A stretch of DNA of 64,000 nt from NCBI GenBank assembly GCA_022071945.1, contig JAJVIN010000034.1, positions 62,001 to 126,000 on the forward strand, written 5' to 3'. The notes under the pieces are model-generated. The model was given only the letters and a program-made list of their open reading frames with translations, had not been told where the DNA came from and made no database searches. This DNA comes from Thermoanaerobaculia bacterium (GTDB taxonomy: Bacteria; Acidobacteriota; Thermoanaerobaculia; UBA5066). Within the stretch, counting starts at the first letter, position 1; every line of letters begins with the position of its first letter. Of this stretch, positions 9,811-17,689 are shown one piece after another. Position numbers and translations under genes: made by a program.

Positions 9811-9965
9811 GAGAACTCCTTTTCGACTGGACAAATTGATGCAAGAGGCCGCGCTCTGCGCTGATGGCCGGGTTTGGTCCCGCGCATCCGTGCCGGAGCG
9901 AAGTCAGGCGAGCTTTCGGCGAAAAAGGGCGAGAAAGAAGAGAGGAGGTTCCTTACCGGGTCAGG
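9811..9965 (-). promoter_or_regulatory. Leader of the FadL-type gene
   Basis: This 155-nt gap holds the AAAGGAG ribosome site of the FadL-type gene. I see no convincing promoter hexamers and no terminator for the sulfur operon that ends at 9966. Confidence 0.35.
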
Positions 9966-11141
9966 TCAACACCCGCCGCCCTTCTTCGAAGCGGCACGGA
10001 CGGGTGCGGGAACGGGACGAGGAGCCGAAACCGGGGCCGGAGCCGCGGCTGCTCCCGAGAAGTGGCTGTAGTAAGCGTTCTTGAGCCTGAACTCGGCAAC
10101 GAGAGCGGGAGCCGGATTCTCGGGGGCGGCCGGCGCGGTCAGGACCGACTGCTCGAAGGCCTCGTACCCGCCCTTCAGGACGAGCACCTCGCCCGGGAAG
10201 CGCGCGACACCCGGTGGAAGCTCCGGAGCCTGGCTCCCGGAACCGAAGACGACGAGCCGGCGCGTCGGCGGAAGTTCGGCCACGAACGCCGCGGCCGGAT
10301 CGTCCGCGGGGAGGGCCTGCGCCCCCGGAATCGTCCCCTTCCCTCCAGGCTTCCTCAGATCGAGGATGTAGAGGTCCCCGGGACTCGCGAACAGGAGGCG
10401 GGCCAGCTCGAGCGGCTCGATCTGACCGGGCGCCCTGACGGCGGCGACCGCCGTGGGCTTGGCCAGGGGCAGGAGGGCAAGGCCGAGGAGACCAGCCACG
10501 CCAAAGCCGGCGAAGACCTTGTTCCGGATGGCCACGGACCCGTCCGGAAGAGGCGTCCCGGCCTTTCCGTTGACGATCTCCTCCACCTTCTCGGCGCCGA
10601 TGAAGGCGCCCACCGCCATCACCACCACGCCGATCGTCACGACCGACATCGGGATCCCGAAGAACTGGTGAAGCGTGATGGACCCCATCGCGCCGGAGAG
10701 GTAGAACTTCTCGAGCGGGTCGTAGGCGAAGCCGAAGATCATCGAGCCGACGATCACGCCGACCAGGCTGAAGAGACCGTCGAGGTTTCCCGATGCGGCC
10801 GCGACGACGCCGGTGCCCGGACAGTATCCGGAGATGATGAAACCGGCGCCAAGAAGGAGCCCGCCCACGATGTGCGGTCCGATGAAGGTCTCCGGGACCG
10901 TCACCTTCGCCAGATCGACGACGCCGAACCCGCCCAGGACCGTCAGCCCCAGGAGCGCGGTGACGATCGCGCTGAACATCACCTTCAGGACACGCATGTC
11001 GTTGAGGAAGAACTGGGCGACGAGGTTCCTGGCCCTGCCGAACCCCGCCCGCTCCAGGATGAAGCCGAATCCGAACCCGATCAGAGTGCCGAGAAAGAGC
11101 CCCGTCGCATGGGTGAAGGCATCGTTGGCGTAGAACGGCAT
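9966..11141 (-). CDS. YeeE/YedE-type sulfur transporter fused to a degenerate rhodanese domain
   Basis: Residues 1 to about 245 are a polytopic YeeE/YedE (TsuA-like) domain with the conserved Ser-Gly-Tyr-Cys-Pro-Gly-Thr-Gly segment; this Cys carries thiosulfate relay in the family. Residues about 255-345 form a rhodanese fold, with an Asp-Leu-Arg entry and a Gly-Gly-Tyr-Glu exit. The active-site Cys is absent: the loop after Val-Val-Phe reads Gly-Ser-Gly-Ser. A Pro/Ala-rich tail ends in Gly-Gly-Gly-Cys. ATG 11141 has a GGAGG site, 4 nt after the previous stop. As the last gene of the psr-like operon, its likely job is thiosulfate or polysulfide import for the reductase. Confidence 0.85.
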   Translation of the reverse strand: MPFYANDAFTHATGLFLGTLIGFGFGFILERAGFGRARNLVAQFFLNDMRVLKVMFSAIVTALLGLTVLGGFGVVDLAKVTVPETFIGPHIVGGLLLGAGFIISGYCPGTGVVAAASGNLDGLFSLVGVIVGSMIFGFAYDPLEKFYLSGAMGSITLHQFFGIPMSVVTIGVVVMAVGAFIGAEKVEEIVNGKAGTPLPDGSVAIRNKVFAGFGVAGLLGLALLPLAKPTAVAAVRAPGQIEPLELARLLFASPGDLYILDLRKPGGKGTIPGAQALPADDPAAAFVAELPPTRRLVVFGSGSQAPELPPGVARFPGEVLVLKGGYEAFEQSVLTAPAAPENPAPALVAEFRLKNAYYSHFSGAAAAPAPVSAPRPVPAPVRAASKKGGGC

Positions 11142-11143
11142 GA

Positions 11144-11671
11144 CTACCTCCACTGCTTTCTCAGGAACGGTGCCAGCATGTAGCCACCCGCGAAGACGCA
11201 CATCATGAAGATCCAGGATCCGAGCGACAGGACCGCTCCGCCGGTCAAGGCCTGTCCGGAGGTGCAGCCGCGGGCGAGCCGGGCGGCGAAACCCATGAGA
11301 ACGCCGCCCAGGACGGCCATTCCGATCCTCTTCATCCGGGTGATTCCGTCTCCCTTGTCGACGCCCACCTTCAGGCGGCCGGCCGAGTAGGCGGCAACGG
11401 CTCCGCCGAGAAAGACGCCGAGGACCTCGAAGACGAGCCAGTCATCCAGGACGTTCTTCCCGGGGCCCACGTACTGCCCGAAGTAGGCGTTCTTCTCGAT
11501 CTCGGCCGGAGCGAGGACGTGAGCGGTACCGATTCCGAGCCGCATCAGGACGCTCGAGGAGCCGAGACCCCATCCCATGACGAGAAAGGATCCCAGGAGG
11601 ACGAGCCCCAGAACCACGCCCGCGACATAGGGGTTCCAGTAGGGGCGCTCAATCACGAGGTTCTCTTGCAT
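11144..11671 (-). CDS. YeeE/YedE-family membrane protein (single module)
   Basis: This 175-residue membrane protein has about four to five hydrophobic segments and the family motif Ala-Arg-Gly-Cys-Thr-Ser-Gly-Gln near residue 134. Full YeeE/TsuA proteins contain two such modules. Here one module stands alone beside a second, larger YeeE protein, so the pair may form the transporter together. ATG 11671 has a GAGGA site about 8 nt upstream and lies 14 nt after the NrfD stop. An extended upstream frame is open but overlaps nrfD and is not used. Confidence 0.82.
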   Translation of the reverse strand: MQENLVIERPYWNPYVAGVVLGLVLLGSFLVMGWGLGSSSVLMRLGIGTAHVLAPAEIEKNAYFGQYVGPGKNVLDDWLVFEVLGVFLGGAVAAYSAGRLKVGVDKGDGITRMKRIGMAVLGGVLMGFAARLARGCTSGQALTGGAVLSLGSWIFMMCVFAGGYMLAPFLRKQWR

Positions 11672-11685
11672 CACTTCGTTCCTCG

Positions 11686-12657
11686 TCACGGCAACAGCCG
11701 GAAGTTCGACTCCTGCCCCGCGAGGAGCAGGATGGCGCGCAGGGCAAGCCCGCCCGCCAGGATGAAAACGGGGACCAGGAGAGTGACAGGCAGGTGCCGC
11801 CTCATCTCCAGGAGTTCCATCAGGACCGGCACGACGAGCCCCATCACCACGACCAGGGACCAGAACGCCGCGGTGTACGGACCTCCCAGGAGGTTGTGCG
11901 CCGCGAACTGCCCCGGCTCGCCCGACGTCGCGAAACCGAGGAGCATCAAGACGATGAAGAGTCCCTCGAACCCGATGGCCCAGAGGTCCCACCGGATGAG
12001 AGTCGCTCGCTCTTCCTCGTCGGGACGGAAGAGCAGCAGGAACGCCGCCCCGGTCGAGATACCCGAGGCGAGAAACAGCGGACCGAGGACGGCCGTGTTC
12101 CACTGGAGCCGTGCGGACATCGTCCCGAGCAGGAGCCCCGTGTAGATCCCGAGGGCGACGCCCGAGACGATGTTGCCGATGAGGATGGGCCGCCGCTTCT
12201 CCTCGATGAACTCGAAGAGCTTCTGCAGGGGCTGAAAGAGCCGGTCCGGGACCTCCCGCAGGATCCAGGCTCTCTCGTTTGCGGCCATCGAGAGTCCCCA
12301 GAGGAGCAGGCCCGCGGGGTAGATGACGAGGAGGATCCAGGAACCCCACGACATCGGCGAGCCCGCCTTGATGGCCAGGTAGAAGCGCCAGACGAAGGCC
12401 TTGTGTTCGAGGTCGAGGAAGAGGGCTCCCATGCCGAGCGAGAGGAGGCCGAGGCCCACGAGCGGCATGTGCCGGATGGCTCTAGAGCGAGGGATCTCTC
12501 CGCTCTTCAACTGCAAGAGCGAGACGAGGATCAGGATCCCCGCGACGAGCCCCCCGAGGAACAGGTAGACGGTGATCTCCCAGCCCCAGATGTGAAGCGA
12601 GGGATCGATGTGGGGGTTGCTGCGAGTCGTGACGGTCTCGATGAATTCCCTTGTCAT
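11686..12657 (-). CDS. psrC: NrfD/PsrC-type quinol-oxidising membrane subunit
   Basis: The 323-residue protein has eight to nine hydrophobic helices and the NrfD/PsrC signature near the N-terminus, with a Trp-Glu rich first helix and the His-rich start typical of the family. It anchors the periplasmic molybdoenzyme and passes electrons from menaquinol to the Fe-S subunit. The stop of the Fe-S subunit is 7 nt upstream. Tetrathionate reductase TtrC and NrfD are related possibilities; the partner sizes favour Psr or Phs. Confidence 0.87.
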   Translation of the reverse strand: MTREFIETVTTRSNPHIDPSLHIWGWEITVYLFLGGLVAGILILVSLLQLKSGEIPRSRAIRHMPLVGLGLLSLGMGALFLDLEHKAFVWRFYLAIKAGSPMSWGSWILLVIYPAGLLLWGLSMAANERAWILREVPDRLFQPLQKLFEFIEEKRRPILIGNIVSGVALGIYTGLLLGTMSARLQWNTAVLGPLFLASGISTGAAFLLLFRPDEEERATLIRWDLWAIGFEGLFIVLMLLGFATSGEPGQFAAHNLLGGPYTAAFWSLVVVMGLVVPVLMELLEMRRHLPVTLLVPVFILAGGLALRAILLLAGQESNFRLLP

Positions 12658-12664
12658 GACGGCC

Positions 12665-13216
12665 TCACACCAGGAAGTAGACGTTCGGCTCGGCGCCGGA
12701 CTCGGGATGGTTGACCTTCGACTTGCGGGTCCTGAGGAGACTCGAGACGTGAGAATCCGGGTCCCTCAGGTCCCCGAACGCCAGTGTCCCGGTCGGACAG
12801 ACGCCGACACAGGCAGGCTCGAGTCCCCTGTTGACGCGGTGGAGGCAGAAGGTGCACTTGTCGACGTAGCCCTTCGGGTGGACGAAGCGGGCGTCATACG
12901 GGCAGGCCCCGATGCAGGCCTTGCAGCCCGTGCACTTGCCGTGGTTGACCATGACGACCCCGCCTTCCTGGACATGGCTGGCACCCGTCGGGCAGGCCGT
13001 CACGCAGGGGGAATCGGAACAGTGGTTGCACCGCTCGGACCGGATCTCGGCCGAGAGGCTCGGGAACTCGCCCCGGACCTCCTCCACGATCCAGTCGCGG
13101 CAGTAGCCGTCCGGAACGTCGTTCTCCGACTTGCAGGCGAGCACGCAGGCCTTGCAGCCCACGCACTGCCGGGTGTCGACAGTCATTGCGTAGCGTTTCT
13201 TGCTGTTTCTGGCCAT
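12665..13216 (-). CDS. psrB: Four-cluster 4Fe-4S electron-transfer subunit (PsrB-like)
   Basis: The 183-residue protein holds sixteen cysteines in four ferredoxin-type groups: CVGCKAC plus a fourth Cys, CNHC with a later pair, CTGCKAC plus a fourth Cys, and CTFC with a distant pair. This is the PsrB/PhsB/TtrB/DmsB pattern that wires the membrane subunit to the molybdenum subunit. ATG 13216 is preferred because GAGAGGG lies 7 nt upstream. A GTG at 13222 overlaps the previous stop but is too close to the ribosome site. There is no Tat signal, as expected for a subunit exported with its partner. Confidence 0.9.
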   Translation of the reverse strand: MARNSKKRYAMTVDTRQCVGCKACVLACKSENDVPDGYCRDWIVEEVRGEFPSLSAEIRSERCNHCSDSPCVTACPTGASHVQEGGVVMVNHGKCTGCKACIGACPYDARFVHPKGYVDKCTFCLHRVNRGLEPACVGVCPTGTLAFGDLRDPDSHVSSLLRTRKSKVNHPESGAEPNVYFLV

Positions 13217-13218
13217 GG

Positions 13219-15426
13219 TCACGCCCTCTCGACCGTCACGAAGACGACGTTCATTCCCTGGGTTCCAGAGATGGGGTCAGTGGCGGCCCGATCCATCAAC
13301 TTCGAGTCGCTCATGCCGCGACCGCGGGCGAATTTGAGACCCGGATGGTCGTGTCCGTATCCGTGGACGACGTAGACGCAGTCGTGACGAATCCGTTGCG
13401 TCGCTTTCAATCGAACCGGCTCGGACTTCACGCCCGAGCTGTTGACGAGGACGACCTTCTCCCCGTCGTTGAGCCCCTTCTCGCGGGCCGTCTTGGCGCT
13501 GAGCCAGACCTCGTTCTCGCTGTAGACCTCGGACAGGAATCTGTTGTTGGTGGTGCGGCCGAAGGTGTGCGACGGAGCCCTCCCGTAGAGAAGGCGGAAC
13601 TCGCCCGGCCCGGGCTGTGGATGCCGCGTGTAGTTCGGGATCGGATCCAGGCCCGCGCCGGCCATCTGCTCGGAGAACAGCTCGATCTTTCCGCTGGGAG
13701 TGCCGAAGCTGAGTTCCAGACCATCCTCGGTCGTCACCGCCGCGGGCTTGCCCTTCAGAACCCCCCTCTTCTTGATCTCGGCAACGTCGTAGCCGCCCTT
13801 CTTCAGCCTCTCGGAGACCAGCTGCTCTCCCGTCTCGAACGGGAAGAAGTCGGCGTGCCCGAGACGCTTCCCGAGTTCCTTCGCGATCCACCAGCCCGGC
13901 TTGCTCTCGAACATCGGCGGCACGACTTCCTGCCGGACCGCCAGGAACTGCTCGAGATAGGGAGTCCCGCCAATGTCGTCCCAGCGCTCCAGGTAGGTCG
14001 CCTCGGGCAGGACGACGTCGGCGTACCCGACGATCTCCGCCGGAAGGACATCCACGGCGACCAGCAAGTCCAAGTTCTGGATTGCCTGGACAGTCTTGTC
14101 CGGTTCGGGGAGTGCCTGGATCAGGTTTGTCCCGTAGACGATCCATCCCTTGATGTCGTAGTCGGCGTGCCCAGGGAAACAGGCATCCCGGATCCCCTGC
14201 GAGATGACCTCGTCAGCAAATGGAAAGGGCTTTCCCTTCGGCGTGTCGGGAGCCTTGGGGGGCTTGGCCGCGATCGCTGGAATCGCCAGCTTCGGAACAC
14301 TCATCTGCGTCGGAACGTAGAAGCCGCCGCGGCGCCCGTAGCTCCCGAGAAGGGCGTTGAGGATCGCGATCGCCCTGGATCTCTGGACGTCATCCCCGTA
14401 CCAGGCGACGTGACGCCCCGGGTGCACGATCGACGCGGGGTGCGCGCCCGCTATGAACCGCGCCGTCGCCACGATCTTCTCGGGCGCAATCGAGGTCTCT
14501 GTGAAGGCCCACTCGGGTGTCTTGTCCGCGACATGTTCCTTCAGCTTGTCCAGTCCCGTCGCGTACTTCTCGATGTACTCGCGGTCATAGAGACCCTCGT
14601 TGATGATGACGTGCATCCACGCCAGGAGCAGGGCGAGGTCGGTTCCCGGCTTGATCGGCAGCCAGTGCTTGGCCTTTCCCGCCGCTGTCGAGTAGCGGGG
14701 ATCGACCACGACGAGTTCGGCGCCCTTCGAGATCGCCAGCGCCATGTCCTGCACCTGGGTGTTGTGCATGTTCTCGCCGAGGTGCGAGCCGATGAGGGTG
14801 ATGACCCTCGAGTTCGAGAGGTCGATCTGCTCCGGAGAGCCGACCGGAGCACCGAAGGTCAGGTTGAACCCGACATCGCGGGCGCCGCGGCACTGGGCAT
14901 AGGAAGGAGCCGTGATGTTGGCCGATCCGTACGCCGCCATCAGCGTCTTGAAGAACGAGCCCCCGTAGCCGTGCGAGAAGAGAGCGACCGCTTCGGGGCC
15001 ATGTTCCTTCCGGATCTTCTCCAGCTTCCCGGCGGTGAAGTCGAGGGCGGTCTCCCAGGAGACCTCCTCGAACGTCTGCTCCCCGCGCTTCCCGTGCTTC
15101 CTCAGAAGCGGCTTCTTGAGACGGTCCGGGTCGTAGAGAAGTCCCATTCCGCCTGTCCCGCGCGGGCAGAGCTTGCCTCGCGACAGCGGGTGCTCGGGGT
15201 TCCCGACGATCTTCGTGACCTTCCCGTTCTTGACGTGGGCGAGGACACCGCACTTCCAGAAGCAGAGTTCACAAAAGGTCGGGATCACGGTGTCGCCGTC
15301 CGTTCCCGGATCGTGGACAGGGTCGGAATCGAGTCCCCACCACTTGGTGAAGAGACCCGATCCCAGCCCGATTGCACCGGCTCCCATTCCCCCGATCCGG
15401 ATGAACTCTCGCCGAGTCGTTGCCAT
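13219..15426 (-). CDS. psrA: Tat-exported molybdopterin oxidoreductase, polysulfide/thiosulfate-reductase type
   Basis: The catalytic subunit of a DMSO-reductase-family enzyme, 735 residues. The N-terminus carries a Tat signal (Thr-Thr-Arg-Arg-Glu-Phe) and a hydrophobic stretch. C52, C55, C59 and C87 bind the proximal 4Fe-4S cluster. C179, in Tyr-Ala-Gln-Cys-Arg-Gly, is at the position of the Mo ligand, as in PsrA/PhsA/TtrA. The length fits PsrA or PhsA (about 760) better than TtrA (about 1000). ATG 15426 has GGAGG 7 nt upstream. With the Fe-S and NrfD subunits and two YeeE transporters it forms a five-gene sulfur operon. The exact substrate (polysulfide, thiosulfate, sulfur) cannot be read. 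Confidence 0.9.
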   Translation of the reverse strand: MATTRREFIRIGGMGAGAIGLGSGLFTKWWGLDSDPVHDPGTDGDTVIPTFCELCFWKCGVLAHVKNGKVTKIVGNPEHPLSRGKLCPRGTGGMGLLYDPDRLKKPLLRKHGKRGEQTFEEVSWETALDFTAGKLEKIRKEHGPEAVALFSHGYGGSFFKTLMAAYGSANITAPSYAQCRGARDVGFNLTFGAPVGSPEQIDLSNSRVITLIGSHLGENMHNTQVQDMALAISKGAELVVVDPRYSTAAGKAKHWLPIKPGTDLALLLAWMHVIINEGLYDREYIEKYATGLDKLKEHVADKTPEWAFTETSIAPEKIVATARFIAGAHPASIVHPGRHVAWYGDDVQRSRAIAILNALLGSYGRRGGFYVPTQMSVPKLAIPAIAAKPPKAPDTPKGKPFPFADEVISQGIRDACFPGHADYDIKGWIVYGTNLIQALPEPDKTVQAIQNLDLLVAVDVLPAEIVGYADVVLPEATYLERWDDIGGTPYLEQFLAVRQEVVPPMFESKPGWWIAKELGKRLGHADFFPFETGEQLVSERLKKGGYDVAEIKKRGVLKGKPAAVTTEDGLELSFGTPSGKIELFSEQMAGAGLDPIPNYTRHPQPGPGEFRLLYGRAPSHTFGRTTNNRFLSEVYSENEVWLSAKTAREKGLNDGEKVVLVNSSGVKSEPVRLKATQRIRHDCVYVVHGYGHDHPGLKFARGRGMSDSKLMDRAATDPISGTQGMNVVFVTVERA

Positions 15427-15478
15427 CTTGTTCCCTCCGAGAAACCCGTTCAGAAACCACGGGTCGACGAAACACCTA

Positions 15479-15495
15479 AACAAGATCCGGGCCAA
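15479..15495 (-). promoter_or_regulatory. Sigma-54-like promoter of the psr operon
   Basis: On the minus strand TTGGCCCGGATCTTGTT matches the sigma-54 consensus YTGGCACGRNNNTTGCW at all but two positions (A to C in the -24 element, C to T in the -12 element), with correct spacing. Transcription would begin near 15468, about 40 nt before psrA. The -12 GC is imperfect, so this is a candidate. Confidence 0.45.
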
Positions 15496-15559
15496 CGACA
15501 CGACAAAGAGAAACCATTCCTTATCAGTGATTTACATCCGAACCACCCCCCACCATCGC

Positions 15560-15593
15560 GAAACAGTTGGTTTCAGGGGAAACAGGTTGTTTC
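15560..15593. promoter_or_regulatory. Two tandem inverted repeats in the psr/OGT divergent region
   Basis: GAAACAGTTGGTTTC (15560-15574) and GAAACAGGTTGTTTC (15579-15593) are two near-identical inverted repeats spaced 19 bp centre to centre. They lie about 90-125 bp upstream of the predicted psrA start, a typical distance for enhancer-binding-protein sites, and 60-90 bp upstream of the divergent TPR/GT41 gene. Either or both genes could be controlled. Confidence 0.65.
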
Positions 15594-15636
15594 AAACCCG
15601 TGGAGGGTCGGCCTCGGCAGGGTGGGAGCCGAGCGG

Positions 15637-15642
15637 CATAAT
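15637..15642 (+). promoter_or_regulatory. Possible -10 box of the TPR/GT41 gene
   Basis: CATAAT lies 9 nt before the GTG start of the TPR/GT41 gene. No -35 match is present at 16-18 nt, so the assignment is weak unless the tandem repeats upstream recruit an activator. Confidence 0.35.
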
Positions 15643-15651
15643 CGAACCATC

Positions 15652-17562
15652 GTGACAAAGAAACCGCGCCCGGGCGCCGCGCATGCCGGTGCCTCGTCGA
15701 CAGAATCCCTCGTTTCCGCCGCCGTCGCCGCCTTCAGTTCCGGAGACCTCGAGAACGCCGGAGAGCTGGCGAAAAAGGCGTACGCGGCGGGTGACCACTC
15801 GCCCGAGTGCCTCCAGATCCTGGGGACCTTCTTCAGTCAGAAGGGCGAGCACGAGATCGCGGTCGAGGCCTTCAACGAGCTTTCGGACCTCCTCGCGATC
15901 CCGTTCGCGGCGGCGCTTCACGCGCTGGGAAACGAGTACCGGAGCCTGGGCCAGCTGGACGACGCGCTGGCGGCCTACCAGAGAGCCTCCGCCCTTTGTC
16001 CGGACGACGGTCCCCTCGCGCATCAGCTCGCGAACGTCCTGCACGCCAAGGGGCAGCTCGGGCCCGCCCGTGTCCACTACGAGCGGGCGCGCAGGCTCCT
16101 GCCAGAGTCTCCGGAGATCGCGAAGGACCTCGGTGCGGCCCTGGCGGCCCAGCGGGAATTCGCGCTGGCCCTCTCCCAATTCGAGGCAGCCTCGGCGCGC
16201 CTGCCCAAGGATCCCGGCACGGCCTTCAATTGCGCCCAGGCGCTCTTCTCGCTCGGGGACACCGACCGCTCGTTCGCGCTTTTCCAGAAGGCCGAGCAGC
16301 TCGGGCACGGTCCGGACGCTCTCACCATGCAGGCCGTCATCGCCCCTGGATGCCACGAGCTGACCGAGGAGGGACTGCTCCAGACCCGCCGCAGGTACTC
16401 CGCCGAGAGGCTGCCTCCACTTGCCCGTCCGATGCGCCCCCGCGAGGTGGAGCCTGACCCTGCCGGGCGCCTGCGGATCGGATACGTCTCGGCCTTCTTC
16501 CCGGACCGGAACTGGATGAAGCCGATGTGGGGAGCGATCAACAACCACGACCGGAAGAGGTTCCAGATCCACCTCTTTTCCGATTCTCAACTGAAGGAAC
16601 CGCCGCCGGGTTACGAACCGGGTCCGGGCGATGTCGTCCACATCGTGAAGGGTCTGGACAACCGCGCGCTGGCCGAGTGCATCCGCAGGGAGAAGATCGA
16701 CATACTCGTCGACCTCAACGGATACAGCTGCGTGCCGAGACTTGGGCTCTACCCGCTGCGGGCCGCGCCCGTCCAGTTCGCGTGGGCGGGCATGTACGCC
16801 ACGAGCGGGCAGGACTCCTTCGACGCCTTGATGACGGATGGAGTCGTGGTGCCCGAGGGAGAGGAGAGGTTCTATTCGGAGCCGATCCGGAGGTTGCCGG
16901 GAACCCACCTCGCCTTCGATGTCCGGTACCCGGTTCCCCCGATCGCCCCGGCCCCGTCACGGGATTCCGGACGGGTCACGTTCGGATGTCTCGGGCCACT
17001 GTACAAGCTTCATCCGATCACCCTGCGAGCCTTCGCCGAGATCCTGAAGAGAACGCCCGAAAGCCGGCTCCTGTTGAGAAACCGTGGATTCGACCTGGCC
17101 GGGAACCGCGCCCGGGTCCAGAAGTCCTTTGAGGGTCTCGGCATCTCATCCGAGCGGCTTCTGCTTCTCGGCGGCGCCGAGCACTTCGCCTTCCTCGAGA
17201 CCTACAACCAGATCGACATCGCCCTCGACACCTTCCCCTACAACGGCGGCACAACCACGATGGAAGCGCTCTGGCAGGGCGTGCCGCTCCTGACGTACCG
17301 CGGCCGCCGTCTCATCGAGAGGCAAAGCACGACCCTGATCCTGGCAGCCGGACTTGCCGAGCACGTGGCACCGGACATCGATGGCTTCATCGACCTCGCC
17401 TGCCGGATGGCGGCGGAGGCTAGGACAGAGGAGTTCAGCGACCGGCGAATGTCCGCCAGAGAAAGGGTCGCAGGCTCCATGGCCTGCAACACCCCGCTCC
17501 TCTCCCGCAGCATGCAGGGCATATACGAAGAGGTCTATCAGGCACGCTGTCTCGCGTCCTGA
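15652..17562 (+). CDS. TPR protein with O-GlcNAc-transferase-like (GT41) domain
   Basis: The 636-residue protein starts at GTG 15652; the longer upstream frame is antisense to psrA. Residues about 15-240 contain at least five TPR units (Ala-rich helical pairs of 34 residues). Residues about 265-630 match the GT41/SPINDLY catalytic domain: a Arg-Ile-Gly-Tyr-Val-Ser start, a Leu-Asp-Thr-Phe-Pro-Tyr-Asn-Gly-Gly-Thr-Thr segment and a Leu-Trp-Gln-Gly-Val-Pro segment near the nucleotide-sugar site. Such proteins glycosylate Ser/Thr of target proteins, here cytoplasmic since there is no signal peptide. The gene appears monocistronic. Donor and targets are unknown. Confidence 0.88.
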   Translation: MTKKPRPGAAHAGASSTESLVSAAVAAFSSGDLENAGELAKKAYAAGDHSPECLQILGTFFSQKGEHEIAVEAFNELSDLLAIPFAAALHALGNEYRSLGQLDDALAAYQRASALCPDDGPLAHQLANVLHAKGQLGPARVHYERARRLLPESPEIAKDLGAALAAQREFALALSQFEAASARLPKDPGTAFNCAQALFSLGDTDRSFALFQKAEQLGHGPDALTMQAVIAPGCHELTEEGLLQTRRRYSAERLPPLARPMRPREVEPDPAGRLRIGYVSAFFPDRNWMKPMWGAINNHDRKRFQIHLFSDSQLKEPPPGYEPGPGDVVHIVKGLDNRALAECIRREKIDILVDLNGYSCVPRLGLYPLRAAPVQFAWAGMYATSGQDSFDALMTDGVVVPEGEERFYSEPIRRLPGTHLAFDVRYPVPPIAPAPSRDSGRVTFGCLGPLYKLHPITLRAFAEILKRTPESRLLLRNRGFDLAGNRARVQKSFEGLGISSERLLLLGGAEHFAFLETYNQIDIALDTFPYNGGTTTMEALWQGVPLLTYRGRRLIERQSTTLILAAGLAEHVAPDIDGFIDLACRMAAEARTEEFSDRRMSARERVAGSMACNTPLLSRSMQGIYEEVYQARCLAS

Positions 17563-17615
17563 GACGCGGGCGGACGGGCCTCTTCCCGGATGCTGACGGT
17601 GGAGGTGAACTGAAT

Positions 17616-17668
17616 AGGCCCCGGACTCGGGCCTGACCGTCCGTTTCCGGACTCTCAACTTTCGAGAA
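17616..17668. terminator. Hairpins between convergent genes
   Basis: AGGCCC-7 nt-GGGCCT at 17616-17634 forms a 6-bp stem, and GGACT...AGTCC with an inner CTC/GAG pairing forms a second structure up to about 17675. They separate the TPR/GT41 gene from the convergent glycosyltransferase-like gene. T runs are weak. Confidence 0.4.
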
Positions 17669-17689
17669 GTCCGCGGCACTCTGTCCGGA

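Noticed and set aside
9811-9834. TTG 9834 as the FadL-type start.
   Set aside because: It has no ribosome site, whereas AAAGGAG fits GTG 9810 and gives a proper signal peptide.
8470-9864. Long plus-strand frame across the FadL-type gene.
   Set aside because: The minus strand has the signal peptide, FadL motifs and ribosome site; the plus frame is Arg/Glu-rich shadow sequence.
13186-15651. Upstream extension of the TPR/GT41 frame.
   Set aside because: It runs antisense through the psrA gene and has no homology; the protein starts at GTG 15652.
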